Assembly (NCBI RefSeq): GCF_011751075.1
Contig: NZ_JAALLN010000010.1
Coordinates: 83,040-147,039, forward strand
Length of the DNA stretch: 64,000 nt
Direction of reading: 5' to 3'
Source of the DNA: Flavobacterium poyangense
Lineage (GTDB): Bacteria; Bacteroidota; Bacteroidia; Flavobacteriales; Flavobacteriaceae
Below, piece by piece: positions 26,326 through 35,659 of this stretch. The position numbers and the translations under genes are program-made. Each line of letters opens with the position of its first letter. The first letter of the stretch is position 1. The notes beneath the pieces are model-generated. The model saw only the letters and a list, made by a program, of their open reading frames with translations, searched no databases and was not told where the DNA came from.

Positions 26326-28416
26326 ATGAAAAAAATCTACTTTACTCTATTTTTACTGTTCTCTTTAAAAATTCTGGCTCAGGATGTTGAGGATAAATGC
26401 GGCTTTAAGATCGAATTAAACAAAATGAATCCCGCCCTTCTTCAAAAACAGGAAACACAATTAAAAGAAAAAATCAAAGAATTAAACCAACTTGCAAAAA
26501 CTTCAAAAAGTAATGAAGCTACTGTTTATCAAATCCCAATTGTAATACATATCATACATGTAGGTGAAGATATAGGAACAGGATTAAATTTATCTGAAGA
26601 TGTCGTTTTAAACTATGTAAAAAGATTAAATCTATACTATCGCTATTTAAATGGTGATGTAAGCTTTGATCAGCGTTATGGTTTAGATGCTAATATCGAA
26701 TTTGTTTTGGCGGTACGCGATCCAAATGGAAATTGTACCAATGGTATAAAAAGGTATGATTATTCTAACAATGCCACTTACGTTAGCAGTGGAATAAACA
26801 ATGATACCGGAGTTCCTGATGTTCAAATTAGAACGGCTATGCAATGGGATCCAAAGAAATATTATAATGTGTATTTGGGAAAAGTTCCCGGAGTTAATGG
26901 TTATGCTTATTATCCCGGATCCTCTACAGACGGAGCATTTATTAATGCATCACTTGCCAGTAATCCCACCAATAAAACAATAGCGCATGAAATCGGACAT
27001 GGTCTGGGTTTACGCCATACTTTTGAAGGAAGTAGTGGTACCACATGTCCATCAACAGATCCGCTTAAAGGTGATCTTTGTGAAGATACTCCACCACATC
27101 TTGAAACAAGTCAGGATTGCAATAAAAACCAGGATGCAGATATTAATTCATGTGCAACAGGGTATATTGATTCGAGAACAGGATTGTCTTTGAAAAGCAA
27201 TAAATATTTTATCAATAATATAATGTCATACTCTCCGAATTCCTGTAAATTTATGTTTACTCAGGATCAGGTTAACAGAATGACAGCAACATTAGAAACA
27301 ACCCGAAAAGGTTTATTGGCTAAAAATGGAAATCTATCATTAGTACCACTACAGCAGCCGGAGGTTGATTTTGTTGTAGATAAAACTGTAATCTGTCCTT
27401 CTAATAATACCGTTACTTTAAGAGACGCTTCCAGCTGCATACCCAATAGTTTTTTAACGAATAGCCAATACCCGGGTATTAGTTTTCTTTGGACCGTTAC
27501 AAATGGCACTACAACGTTAAGCTCGACTATGCAAAATCCAAGTTTTGCTTTAACAGAAGCAGGCACCTATGATGTGACATTAACTGTTGCAACCACAACC
27601 GGAACGAGTACTAAAACGAAATCAAAGTTGATTTCGGTTGGAGAAGTTGGAACTCCTGTCTCTTGTAAATTTGGAACTTATCAAAGCGGAAACTTTGGCA
27701 CAACCTTAAGTAAAGTCGAATTCGCTACCATACAAAATACGACTTCTGAAGGCCTTAACGATCAGTATTCTGATTTTAAATGCACTAACATTACCGAAGT
27801 TAATGCGTCTAAAAGTTACGAACTAAAAACCACGATTTCTACTTCAACAAGTCGAAACAGTTATGTAAAAGCCTGGATCGATTACAATAACAATGGTTCC
27901 TTTGATAAAAATGAAGTTGTATTTGCAGGCAAGTTATTAAAAAGTACAACCCAAAGCTTACGTTCTGTTTTGTCTCGCACTATTGTAATTCCTAATCAGA
28001 CAGTAACTGATAAAGTTTTAACAATGCGTGTTATTTTCAGGTCTTTATCGTCTGATTTAGATCCTTATTCTGATGCCGCTATTTCTGACTCTGCTTGTTA
28101 TACCAGCTCATTAAATGTTTTTGATGTTGAAGATTATGGTGTAGTTATCAGAGGCGGGACATTAGGTCTTGAAAATTTTGAAAGCGAAATCCCTTCTTAT
28201 GTAATCTATAAAAACAACAATTCTTTTAGAGTTGAAACCAATAAAATACCATTGCAGGAAATCTATGTTTATGATATATCCGGTAAAGTTATTTATCATC
28301 TTAACAAAATCAATTCAGCTCACTATGACTTACCTATATTAAACAATAATCAGGTGTATATTATTAAATTGAAAGATACAAATGGTGCTGTTTACTCTAA
28401 AAAAATCGTTAATTAG
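26326..28416 (+). CDS. Secreted M43 (pappalysin-type) metalloprotease with PKD, GEVED and T9SS sorting domains
   Basis: 696 aa. Signal peptide to about residue 19. The M43 catalytic domain has H221-E-I-G-H225-G-L-G-L-R-H231, matching HExxHxxGxxH, and a Met-turn at NIMSYSPNSC. A PKD-like domain follows (about 345-440), then a GEVED domain (about 455-610, ending FDVEDYGV), then an 80-residue C-terminal sorting domain (IYVYDISGKVIYHL) for type IX secretion. It would be exported and attached or released at the cell surface to digest proteins. Single gene with a strong terminator after it. Confidence 0.9.
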   Translation: MKKIYFTLFLLFSLKILAQDVEDKCGFKIELNKMNPALLQKQETQLKEKIKELNQLAKTSKSNEATVYQIPIVIHIIHVGEDIGTGLNLSEDVVLNYVKRLNLYYRYLNGDVSFDQRYGLDANIEFVLAVRDPNGNCTNGIKRYDYSNNATYVSSGINNDTGVPDVQIRTAMQWDPKKYYNVYLGKVPGVNGYAYYPGSSTDGAFINASLASNPTNKTIAHEIGHGLGLRHTFEGSSGTTCPSTDPLKGDLCEDTPPHLETSQDCNKNQDADINSCATGYIDSRTGLSLKSNKYFINNIMSYSPNSCKFMFTQDQVNRMTATLETTRKGLLAKNGNLSLVPLQQPEVDFVVDKTVICPSNNTVTLRDASSCIPNSFLTNSQYPGISFLWTVTNGTTTLSSTMQNPSFALTEAGTYDVTLTVATTTGTSTKTKSKLISVGEVGTPVSCKFGTYQSGNFGTTLSKVEFATIQNTTSEGLNDQYSDFKCTNITEVNASKSYELKTTISTSTSRNSYVKAWIDYNNNGSFDKNEVVFAGKLLKSTTQSLRSVLSRTIVIPNQTVTDKVLTMRVIFRSLSSDLDPYSDAAISDSACYTSSLNVFDVEDYGVVIRGGTLGLENFESEIPSYVIYKNNNSFRVETNKIPLQEIYVYDISGKVIYHLNKINSAHYDLPILNNNQVYIIKLKDTNGAVYSKKIVN

Positions 28417-28465
28417 CATTTTAACTTTTTAGAAGTCCATTATTTAAAGAATCTGCAAAAACAAG

Positions 28466-28496
28466 AAAGCTCCTGTTCAATAGAACAGGAGCTTTT
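28466..28496 (+). terminator. Bidirectional Rho-independent terminator
   Basis: AAAGCTCCTGTTC-N4-GAACAGGAGCTTTT is a perfect 12-bp stem between the protease gene and the convergent glycosyltransferase gene. Confidence 0.85.
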
Positions 28497-28553
28497 CAAA
28501 CAAATTAATCTCAATCAATTCAAAATTACAATTTTTATTTTTAATTTTTATTT

Positions 28554-30014
28554 TTAATTTTTATCTGATAGTCCACGGGTTAACCATCCTCTTTTATTTG
28601 CTGTTACGATTGCATACGGCGTAATCCAGAATAAACTGAAGGTATAAAATATACTGTACGAATAAGCCCATAAGGAATCGGCAAAATTGTATCTTTTGGC
28701 GTAAAATAAAACCGGAAAAGTAGACACAATCAATATACTTAGCAAAGTTGAACTTAAAAACAACAACGGATGCGCCAATATAAAATACAACATAAAAATA
28801 AGAAACGGATAAGCTAAAATAATCTGCAAAGATTGGTTTACAAACAAAAGTCTTGTTCCAAACTTAGATCCTTTTCTGAAATCTTTAAAAACATATTGCG
28901 CCATCATAAGATTCTCACGGACATTACTCCTGCTCCATCTGATAAACATTTTGTACAAACCGGTATACTCTTCCGGTACATTGGTTAATACAACTGCATT
29001 TCTCTGGAATAAAACATGAAGCCCTTGTTTTAAAATCATATTTGTCATGGCACGATCTTCTCCGATATCTGAAGGTTGCCCCATAAAGGTTTGGTTAATC
29101 CATTCCGGAAGACATTCCAAAACAGCATCTCTGCGGTAAGCTGCTGCAGCACCCGGTGTACAAAGCACTGATCCTAATTTACTTTCGGCAGAACGCATAA
29201 ATTCGAAACTCATTACAAAACTTACGTTTAACATCTTAGGCAGCAATGCTTTTTTATTGTTCAAAACAAGAACATTCCCCGCAACTGCCCCACATTTTTC
29301 GTCTACTACAAAAGGGCTGACTAAATTTCTCAAGGTGTCCTTTTTTACGATCGAATCACTATCTACGGTTACAAAAATCTCTCCTGTACCAATTTCAAAA
29401 CCACGGTGCAGTGCATGTCGTTTTCCTGCGTTCTGAGGCTGTTGAAAAATGGTCAAACGATCTCCTAACTTTAGTTTTGCCTGCTGCATCCAGTACCATG
29501 TATCATCTTTGCTTCCATCGTCAATAGCAAGTAGTTGTAATTTTTGCTCCGGAAAATCACTGTCCGCTAAACTTAGTAAGGTATCCCAAACCAACTTTCC
29601 TTCGTTATAGGCCGGAACAATAACAGTACAAGTTGGCAACAACTCATCTGAAACGGACTCGATTGGTTTGTAGCGTAAATAAAGAAATAAATTATAAACG
29701 AAAACACCGCTTTGAAAAACAAATAAAGCAATCGCTAAAATTAAAAAAGGAAATCCCCAAGTCGAATTTATTCGGTCTATTTGAAACTGATCAAAATCGG
29801 TTTGAAATTGATGTACCATAAAAGCGCCTGTCAGCATAAGTATAAAAGTACCTGTAAGTACCAGTAAACCTAATGGACTCGGCTTTTTTTCATTGTCTTT
29901 AACAGCTGTTTTACTCTTAACACGAAAAATGGAATTGTTTATAGAATGTCCGTTATTGTCTGTAGTATTGTTTGTAGTATAAAATTGTTCTGAAATAATT
30001 GTTTCACTCTTCAT
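28554..30014 (-). CDS. GT2 family membrane glycosyltransferase
   Basis: 486 aa. A cytoplasmic N-terminus of about 45 residues precedes two TM helices (about 50-70 and 90-112). The GT-A domain follows with VIVPAYNEG, AIDDGSKDD, TVDSDSIV (DxD-type), DIGEDRAM, and FIRWSRSN in place of the Q/RxxRW product-binding motif. Three or four more helices close the protein. This is the layout of processive polysaccharide synthases such as NodC, PgaC or hyaluronan synthase. The polymer is unknown and no other polysaccharide genes are nearby. A palindrome lies upstream at 30160. Confidence 0.88.
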   Translation of the reverse strand: MKSETIISEQFYTTNNTTDNNGHSINNSIFRVKSKTAVKDNEKKPSPLGLLVLTGTFILMLTGAFMVHQFQTDFDQFQIDRINSTWGFPFLILAIALFVFQSGVFVYNLFLYLRYKPIESVSDELLPTCTVIVPAYNEGKLVWDTLLSLADSDFPEQKLQLLAIDDGSKDDTWYWMQQAKLKLGDRLTIFQQPQNAGKRHALHRGFEIGTGEIFVTVDSDSIVKKDTLRNLVSPFVVDEKCGAVAGNVLVLNNKKALLPKMLNVSFVMSFEFMRSAESKLGSVLCTPGAAAAYRRDAVLECLPEWINQTFMGQPSDIGEDRAMTNMILKQGLHVLFQRNAVVLTNVPEEYTGLYKMFIRWSRSNVRENLMMAQYVFKDFRKGSKFGTRLLFVNQSLQIILAYPFLIFMLYFILAHPLLFLSSTLLSILIVSTFPVLFYAKRYNFADSLWAYSYSIFYTFSLFWITPYAIVTANKRGWLTRGLSDKN

Positions 30015-30159
30015 GTTGTACTTCTATTGATTTCTATCCTATGGCTTTTAAATAAATTTCCCGTAAACAGGAATTCACACTAACACATTTAGCAATGCGT
30101 ATGCCATTATCCTATAAAAGGCATTTTGAGGGATTTACGATAAATCAATACTATTTTAT

Positions 30160-30178
30160 GTGTATAAAGTTTATACAC
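30160..30178. promoter_or_regulatory. Perfect operator-like palindrome upstream of the glycosyltransferase gene
   Basis: GTGTATAAA-G-TTTATACAC, 9-bp arms around a single central base, lies 146 bp 5' of the GT2 start. A half-site, TGTTTATACA, follows at about 30188-30197. This suggests binding of a dimeric regulator. Confidence 0.5.
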
Positions 30179-30321
30179 TTGTACAATGTTTATACAGGTT
30201 TTGTGTATCGGAAAGCTTAGTTTTTATTAAATACAGTCACTTTGAAGTGTTGCAACTGTCTCTTTTGTCAATTTTGAAAAGTACCCCAAATAGAGTTTAA
30301 AATTTCTTCTATACTAACGAC

Positions 30322-30358
30322 AAAAAAAGAGAAATAGTATCTACCCATTTCTCTTTTT
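30322..30358. terminator. Terminator-like hairpin
   Basis: AAAAAGAGAAAT and ATTTCTCTTTTT form a 12-bp stem with A and T tracts at the ends. It lies downstream of the minus-strand PepSY-like gene. Confidence 0.65.
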
Positions 30359-30360
30359 AC

Positions 30361-30437
30361 ATCAATTTTACATTCTACATTCTACATTTTACATTCTACA
30401 TTTTACATTTTACAATATACATTTTACATTATCCGAA
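30361..30437. repeat. Degenerate tandem TACATTTTACATTC repeat
   Basis: About ten units of ACATT(C/T)T strung together. A related low-complexity tract is at 55725-55790. Such tracts are frequent between flavobacterial genes and have no known function. Confidence 0.75.
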
Positions 30438-30455
30438 TTACCCCCAGATGCTACT

Positions 30456-30890
30456 TTACTCTTTTTTCCCCTTTAGAATCTTGCCGTCTTTAGTAAATTC
30501 AAGATCAATTTTGTTTGTCAAATCTACATCGAGGTCTTTATGACCATAATCAATATGAGTTATTTTTTCGTTCGGGTAGTTTTTTGCCACGTATTCTTTA
30601 ACAGCTGCCGGAATAAAGGCGGTCGGAATTGGATTTTTACCACCATCGACCTCCCGATAAGAACCATCTTTCCAGAATTCTACCTCAGTTCCGTCTTTCA
30701 ATATGACTTCATACCCTTTCTCACCGTGTTCCGCATCTTTTTTAACAACTTCAACAGCGGTATAACTAAAATGTTTTTTCAGAAAATCTTGTGATGCTTG
30801 CGGAAGTTCCGTTATTTTGATTCTCTTTTGTGCGTTAGCCGATATTGCAAAACCCAGCAATACTGCGGCGAAAATGATTTTTATCTTCAT
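30456..30890 (-). CDS. Periplasmic PepSY-like protein (DUF2874 type)
   Basis: 144 aa with a signal peptide (ends ANAQ, about residue 20). Two similar halves follow, each with a helix (LPQASQDFLKKHF; VKEYVAKNYP) and strands with a Lys/Glu/Asp pattern (YEVILKDGTEVEFWKDGSY; LDVDLTNKIDLEFTKDG). This is the BLIP-like fold of Bacteroidota PepSY-like proteins. Function is not known; inhibitory or binding roles in the periplasm are proposed for the family. Monocistronic, with a terminator-like hairpin 98 bp downstream. Confidence 0.75.
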   Translation of the reverse strand: MKIKIIFAAVLLGFAISANAQKRIKITELPQASQDFLKKHFSYTAVEVVKKDAEHGEKGYEVILKDGTEVEFWKDGSYREVDGGKNPIPTAFIPAAVKEYVAKNYPNEKITHIDYGHKDLDVDLTNKIDLEFTKDGKILKGKKE

Positions 30891-31252
30891 AATTCAACTG
30901 TTTTTAAGATTATTGCCTTACTAATTTACTACAAGCAAAAATGTTTTCAAGTTAATTTAAGAAAGCTTTATCACTTATAAAATGCTTCTTTACAAATGCT
31001 AATCAAATTACTCTTTGCTATTTGATATCCCTTTATCGACCATTACAAACTCTATTTCAAGTACAATTTCGTTGACAAACAATTACAAATAAAAAACATT
31101 ACAAATAAATGCTCTTTTTTTTCTGCCTGGAAGCCCCGTAAACACTCACTTCTTTCTTTTCGTTTATTTTTTTTCTGTTTTTTTTCTATTTTTTTGTCCA
31201 ATTCTGAAAATTCAATTGTTATTAGAGTATAAACATTTAAAAATCATACAAT
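30891..31252. other. Intergenic region without genes
   Basis: 362 bp between divergent genes. It is T-rich near 31150-31200 and has no hairpin, repeat or convincing open frame. Promoters for the flanking genes must lie here, but I see no clear TAnnTTTG. Confidence 0.6.
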
Positions 31253-31705
31253 ATGGAAACCAGAATTAATGTATTTGAAAAAGGTCAAAAAGCAATCGGA
31301 ACTTTATTCGGAATTACCGGTTATTTGAAAAAATCCACAATCGAAAAATCTCTTATGGAATTAATCGATTTTAGAGTATCACAAATTAACAATTGTGGCT
31401 ATTGCTTAGACATGCATTCCAAAGAAGCATTGGCAAATGGTGAAACTACCCAACGTTTATTTGGATTAAGCGTCTGGAGAGAAACTCCCTATTTTACAAA
31501 ACGCGAAAGAATTGCCCTTGCTTATGCAGAAGCAGTAAATGCCTGTGATGTTCCCGATGAAATTTACAACATCGCACAAGCCGAATTTACAGAAGACGAA
31601 TTAATAGATCTTACACTTGCCATCACTGCAATTAACAGCTGGAATCGCATAAACATTGCTTTTGCCAATACTCCGGGAACTTACAGAGTAGGGCAATTCG
31701 GCTAA
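31253..31705 (+). CDS. Carboxymuconolactone decarboxylase/AhpD-like protein
   Basis: 150 aa, all helical. C48-G-Y-C51 followed by LDMHSKEA is the AhpD-type catalytic CxxC with a proton-relay His. Such proteins reduce peroxides or partner peroxiredoxins. It lies 70 bp before a DGPF/YCII gene and an ECF sigma gene; this trio is a recurrent arrangement of the ECF42 group. It may be a target or a cotranscribed partner of that sigma factor. Family certain; substrate unknown. Confidence 0.85.
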   Translation: METRINVFEKGQKAIGTLFGITGYLKKSTIEKSLMELIDFRVSQINNCGYCLDMHSKEALANGETTQRLFGLSVWRETPYFTKRERIALAYAEAVNACDVPDEIYNIAQAEFTEDELIDLTLAITAINSWNRINIAFANTPGTYRVGQFG

Positions 31706-31775
31706 TTAATAAAGCTTATTATACCCGAAAAAACACTTTACAAACGTAGATTAACAACTTATAAAACATAAAAAA

Positions 31776-32114
31776 ATGAATGAATTTTTATTGATTTTCA
31801 GAAGAGATTTTATAACCAAAGAAACACAACCATCCCCTGAAGAACTGCAACAACATTTGCAACAATGGCAAAATTGGTTTGGAAGTCTTGCCGCACAAGA
31901 CAAACTGGCAAGACCCCTACAACGTTGGGACGGGCAAGGTAAACTTGTTTCTTCTACTAAAGGAATTACAGATGGTCCTTTTGTTGAAATCAAAGAATCT
32001 ATTGGAGGACTAATTATAATCAAAGCCAAAGATTATGACGAAGCAGCCGAAATTGCAAAGGGGTGTCCGGTTTTAAATTCCGGTGGAAATGTTGAAATTC
32101 GAATGGCCGTTTAA
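31776..32114 (+). CDS. YCII-related DGPF-domain protein
   Basis: 112 aa. It contains TDGPFVEIKESIGG, the DGPF signature of the YCII-like family, in a ferredoxin-like dimeric fold; the N-terminus FLLIFRRDF is typical. DGPF proteins are almost always coded beside ECF42 sigma factors and are thought to act in the same regulation, though their reaction is unknown. Here it directly precedes such a sigma gene. Confidence 0.88.
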   Translation: MNEFLLIFRRDFITKETQPSPEELQQHLQQWQNWFGSLAAQDKLARPLQRWDGQGKLVSSTKGITDGPFVEIKESIGGLIIIKAKDYDEAAEIAKGCPVLNSGGNVEIRMAV

Positions 32115-32134
32115 ACCTTGAAATAACAAATATT

Positions 32135-32168
32135 AAAAATGCCTTTGTATCTTTACTTAGGCATTTTT
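32135..32168 (+). terminator. Hairpin between the DGPF and sigma genes
   Basis: AAAAATGCCT and AGGCATTTTT around 14 bases. It could end transcription of the DGPF gene partially. The sigma gene starts only 11 bp later, so attenuation is possible. Confidence 0.5.
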
Positions 32169-32178
32169 ACTTTACACG

Positions 32179-33420
32179 ATGGAAAACAAAGAACTTATAC
32201 CTCACTTATTTCGAACTGAATATCAAAAGATTGTTTCTGTTCTTTCTAACTTATTTGGCATTCACCACATCGAAATTGCTGAAGATATTGTGAGTGATAC
32301 TTTTTTGTCAGCTTCAGAAACCTGGGCTATTAAAGGAACTCCTGACAACCCCACTGCCTGGCTGTATACTGTTGCCAAAAACAAAACGAAGAACTACCTG
32401 AAGCGAAATACTCTTTTCGAAACCAAAGTATCTGCTGAAATAAAATACAATACCCCACTAAACAATCCCGAAGTCGATATTGATTTATCGGATCAGAATA
32501 TTGCCGATAGTCAGTTGGCTATGATTTTTACGGTTTGCAATCCCTGCAATTCGAATGAAGCGCAGATTGCGTTGGCCTTAAATTTATTATGCGGTTTTGG
32601 AATATCTGAAATCTCCGACGCTTTCCTTTCTAATAAAGAAGTTATTTACAAAAGAATCAACCGCGCCAAGGAAAAACTTAAGGAAGAGAATATAAAAATT
32701 CAAAATCCAAACATCACGGAAATAAAGGACCGAATAAATACCGTTTTGAAAACCATTTATCTTATTTATTCTGAAGGCTACTACTCTACTTCGCAAAATA
32801 CAACATTACGCGAGGATCTGTGTGCCGAAGCAATGCGTCTGACCTATTTATTAATCGGTAATAAAAATACGAATATACCGGAAACAAATGCTTTAATGGC
32901 TTTGATGTGTTTTCATTCTTCCAGATTTGAAGCCCGAACAGCTGAAAATGGCGAAATTATCTTATACGAAAACCAAAACCAATCCCTCTGGAATCAGGAA
33001 TTAATTGATCGGGGAATGTATTTTCTAAGTAAATCTTCATCCGGAAATACACTTTCAAAATACCACCTTGAAGCCGGAATTGCCTATTGGCATACCCTTA
33101 GAGAAGATACTGCCGAAAAATGGCAGCACATTCTCGAATTGTACAATAATCTGATCATTTTAGAATATTCTCCTATCGTAGCTTTAAACAGAACGTATGC
33201 CTTATCTAAAGTAAAAAGTAAAAAAGAAGCAATCACAGAAGCAGAAAAACTCAATTTAACTGACAATCATTTTTACTATTCTTTACTTGGAAATTTATAT
33301 ACTGATTTAGATACAAAAAAAGCCTTAAAGCAATTTGAAACAGCTCTAAGCCTTGCCAAAACAAGTGCTGATAAAAATATTATTAGAAGAAATATCGAAC
33401 AACTGAGTTCAAAAAACTAA
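32179..33420 (+). CDS. ECF42-type RNA polymerase sigma factor with C-terminal TPR-like extension
   Basis: 413 aa, twice the length of a normal ECF sigma. Region 2 covers about 10-80 (EIAEDIVSDTFLSASETW; WLYTVAKNKTKNYLKR). Region 4 is at about 125-170 (FGISEISDAF; IYKRINRAKEKLKE). A helical extension of about 230 residues follows, ending in TPR-like repeats (SKYHLEAGIAYWH; ALKQFETALSLAKTS). This structure plus a DGPF gene next door defines ECF42. No anti-sigma gene is present; the extension is thought to control activity. Confidence 0.88.
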   Translation: MENKELIPHLFRTEYQKIVSVLSNLFGIHHIEIAEDIVSDTFLSASETWAIKGTPDNPTAWLYTVAKNKTKNYLKRNTLFETKVSAEIKYNTPLNNPEVDIDLSDQNIADSQLAMIFTVCNPCNSNEAQIALALNLLCGFGISEISDAFLSNKEVIYKRINRAKEKLKEENIKIQNPNITEIKDRINTVLKTIYLIYSEGYYSTSQNTTLREDLCAEAMRLTYLLIGNKNTNIPETNALMALMCFHSSRFEARTAENGEIILYENQNQSLWNQELIDRGMYFLSKSSSGNTLSKYHLEAGIAYWHTLREDTAEKWQHILELYNNLIILEYSPIVALNRTYALSKVKSKKEAITEAEKLNLTDNHFYYSLLGNLYTDLDTKKALKQFETALSLAKTSADKNIIRRNIEQLSSKN

Positions 33421-33504
33421 GCAAAACAAAATTTTACCAATACAACACCGGGAATCATTCCCTGTTTTCATGAAAGCTTAGTCTCTTACTTAAGGCAAAA
33501 AAAC

Positions 33505-33534
33505 AAAAAACGCCTCAGAAATTGAGGCGTTTTA
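33505..33534. terminator. Bidirectional terminator between convergent genes
   Basis: AAAACGCCTCA-N5-TGAGGCGTTTT, between the sigma gene and the minus-strand thioredoxin-fold pair. Confidence 0.85.
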
Positions 33535-33552
33535 AATCATGGTGTAATCCAA

Positions 33553-34161
33553 TTACACTTTAGCTTTTCTTTTTACGGTACAACCAATTTCTTTCGTTTC
33601 TGTTATAGTTGGCTTCTGGTTCTTTTGTAAAGCCGAAATAACCTCTTCGACATATTTTGTCTTTACTTCTTTATCCCCTTCCGGATCATTGTCAATCGCA
33701 CCGGTATATTCTACAACAGTTCCTTTTGCACTTTTTGAAACAACAAAAAGATGTGGAGTATGTTTGGCTCCGTACTGGTCGGTAACCACCTGCCCTTTAT
33801 CGAATAAATAAGGGAAAGCATATTTTTTTTCTTTAGCCAAATCCTGCATTTTAGCAAAAGTATCTGCTTTTGATGCTTCCGGATCATTTGGATTAATTGC
33901 AATTACGGGATATCCTTCCGGTTTGAACTTTTTGTCAAGATCAATTATTCTTTGTTCGTATGCTTTGGCATAGGGGCATGTATTACACGTAAAGACTACA
34001 ATAAAACCTTTTGCTTTTGGATAACTTTCAAAAGAAACCTCTTTGTTGTCTACATTTATAAGTTTAAAATCCGGTGCCGCTTCTCCGGCTTTTAGCGTTT
34101 TACTTTGTGCCTGAGAAAGAAAGGCCGTCAAAAACAACATAATGCTGATGTACTTTTTCAT
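33553..34161 (-). CDS. Exported redoxin-family protein
   Basis: 202 aa with a signal peptide (ends SQAQS, about residue 20). A thioredoxin/AhpC-TSA domain covers about 25-180, starting AGEAAPDFKL and with C59-N-T-C62 as redox motif. A third Cys near the C-terminus (EIGCTVKRK) is unusual. Related proteins act in periplasmic thiol reduction or peroxide removal. It follows the TlpA-like gene by only 3 bp, so the two form an operon and may share a redox chain. Confidence 0.82.
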   Translation of the reverse strand: MKKYISIMLFLTAFLSQAQSKTLKAGEAAPDFKLINVDNKEVSFESYPKAKGFIVVFTCNTCPYAKAYEQRIIDLDKKFKPEGYPVIAINPNDPEASKADTFAKMQDLAKEKKYAFPYLFDKGQVVTDQYGAKHTPHLFVVSKSAKGTVVEYTGAIDNDPEGDKEVKTKYVEEVISALQKNQKPTITETKEIGCTVKRKAKV

Positions 34162-34164
34162 AAT

Positions 34165-34644
34165 TTATAGTTTTTTATATTCCGTTATTAATTGTTCATA
34201 AGTAAGTTCGCTTTCGATAAACTTTCGTTTTTCATTTCTAATCAATAGTGTTGCCGGAATACTTCCCGACCATGAGGGCTCTATACGATCGATATATTCT
34301 TGAGGATTGCTCTCATTGAGAAGAAAGACTTCATTTTTTATCTTTTTTCTTTTGACAAATGGAACGACAGCCGAATTCAATTTCGATTTAAAATCTACAC
34401 TGATTAGTAAGACCGCAAGCTTTTCTGACTTATGCTCCTGACTTAATTTTTCAAAATGAGGCAATTCTTTAATGCATGGTGCGCACCAGGTTGCCCAGAA
34501 ATTAACCACATACGTACTGTCTTTTCCTTTTTTTATCCTTTCCTGAAGCTGGTCCACCGTAATAAGCTTTACTTGCTGACCATAAAATGTTGTTGAATAC
34601 AGCAATAAAAAGCCAAAAATTATAAAAACTCTGATTTTCTTCAT
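34165..34644 (-). CDS. TlpA-like periplasmic thiol-disulfide oxidoreductase
   Basis: 159 aa with a signal peptide (about residues 1-22). FWATWC54-A-P-C57-IKELP is the TlpA/ResA active site. The rest matches the thioredoxin fold, with a cis-Pro region near SGSIPATLLI. It keeps substrate cysteines reduced in the periplasm, for example in cytochrome c assembly, but no cytochrome genes are nearby. First gene of a two-gene unit. Confidence 0.87.
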   Translation of the reverse strand: MKKIRVFIIFGFLLLYSTTFYGQQVKLITVDQLQERIKKGKDSTYVVNFWATWCAPCIKELPHFEKLSQEHKSEKLAVLLISVDFKSKLNSAVVPFVKRKKIKNEVFLLNESNPQEYIDRIEPSWSGSIPATLLIRNEKRKFIESELTYEQLITEYKKL

Positions 34645-34824
34645 CTGATACCTAATTAAATTTCTTCTCTATTACGGAATTCACTCTTACAAATATAAAT
34701 ATTATATCCATTAATCAATCTGCTAAAAATAGGCCATTTTAAGCTCGATAGAAGCCTTACTATAATCTTAACGTTAAAATGTTTCTCAAACAAATTTTAG
34801 ACGCTTATATTACAGAATAAGCTC

Positions 34825-34832
34825 TATTTTTG
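34825..34832 (+). promoter_or_regulatory. Probable promoter -7 element for the AAA ATPase gene
   Basis: TATTTTTG fits TAnnTTTG and lies 20 bp before the ATG at 34852. No clear -33 TTG at good spacing. Confidence 0.45.
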
Positions 34833-34851
34833 CATCAAATAAAAACTGCAA

Positions 34852-35574
34852 ATGAATTTGTCCGAGCTTATCGTAAATGATACTGAAAAAATTGCGTTGA
34901 AGGATTTGTTTTTTAGTCCGGAGAACAAAGCCGCTTTAGCGCAGATTATCAAAGAGCATCACTATCTTGATGAACTAAAAAAATACAATCTTAAAGTAGA
35001 TCATAAAATACTGCTTTACGGTCATTCAGGCTGCGGTAAAACCACAACTGCAAAAGCAATTGCAACAGCTCTGGGGAAAAACATTGTTATCTTAAATCTG
35101 AGCACTTTGATTAATGCCCGAATTGGGGAGACATCAAAAAATGTGAAAGCCTTATTTGACAAAGCCATTCGCGAAAAAGCAGTTTTGTTTTTGGACGAAT
35201 TTGACCAAATCGGAAAAAGCCGGGATAGCGAAGACAAAGATGTTGGAGAAATGAGACGTCTCGTCAACACTATCATTCAATTGCTTGATTACTTTCCTGC
35301 TGACAGTTTACTTATTTGCGCCACCAACTATTACCACAGCATTGATACTGCTTTACTGAGAAGATTTCAGTTGCAATTGAAATTTGAAATGCCGCATCAA
35401 AACGAACTCGATATTTATTACGATACGATATTGGAGACTTTTCCAGCTCATTTTCGGGATATTCCACGAAAATATCAGGTTTCTTACGCCGAGGCCAAAG
35501 ATTATATTCATACTATAATGAAAAAGCAAATTATTGCAGAATTAGAACTTTCTCATAAAAAAGACAAGGTTTAG
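34852..35574 (+). CDS. Small AAA-family ATPase
   Basis: 240 aa, a single AAA module. Walker A is G57-HSGCGK63-TT, Walker B reads AVLFLDEFDQIG, sensor 1 is CATNY, and the arginine finger region is LLRRFQLQLKF. It resembles stand-alone AAA proteins of the FtsH/spastin-like group without a protease or N-domain beyond 45 residues. Substrate unknown. A 79-aa gene converges on it 85 bp downstream. Such small AAA genes are often single and hypothetical in flavobacteria. Confidence 0.85.
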   Translation: MNLSELIVNDTEKIALKDLFFSPENKAALAQIIKEHHYLDELKKYNLKVDHKILLYGHSGCGKTTTAKAIATALGKNIVILNLSTLINARIGETSKNVKALFDKAIREKAVLFLDEFDQIGKSRDSEDKDVGEMRRLVNTIIQLLDYFPADSLLICATNYYHSIDTALLRRFQLQLKFEMPHQNELDIYYDTILETFPAHFRDIPRKYQVSYAEAKDYIHTIMKKQIIAELELSHKKDKV

Positions 35575-35659
35575 CACAATTAAGCTTAACCCTGTCTTTT
35601 GGCGTCATGTTTTTTAACTTTAGAATTATTCCCTACTCACTTTTAATTTATGGGATACT

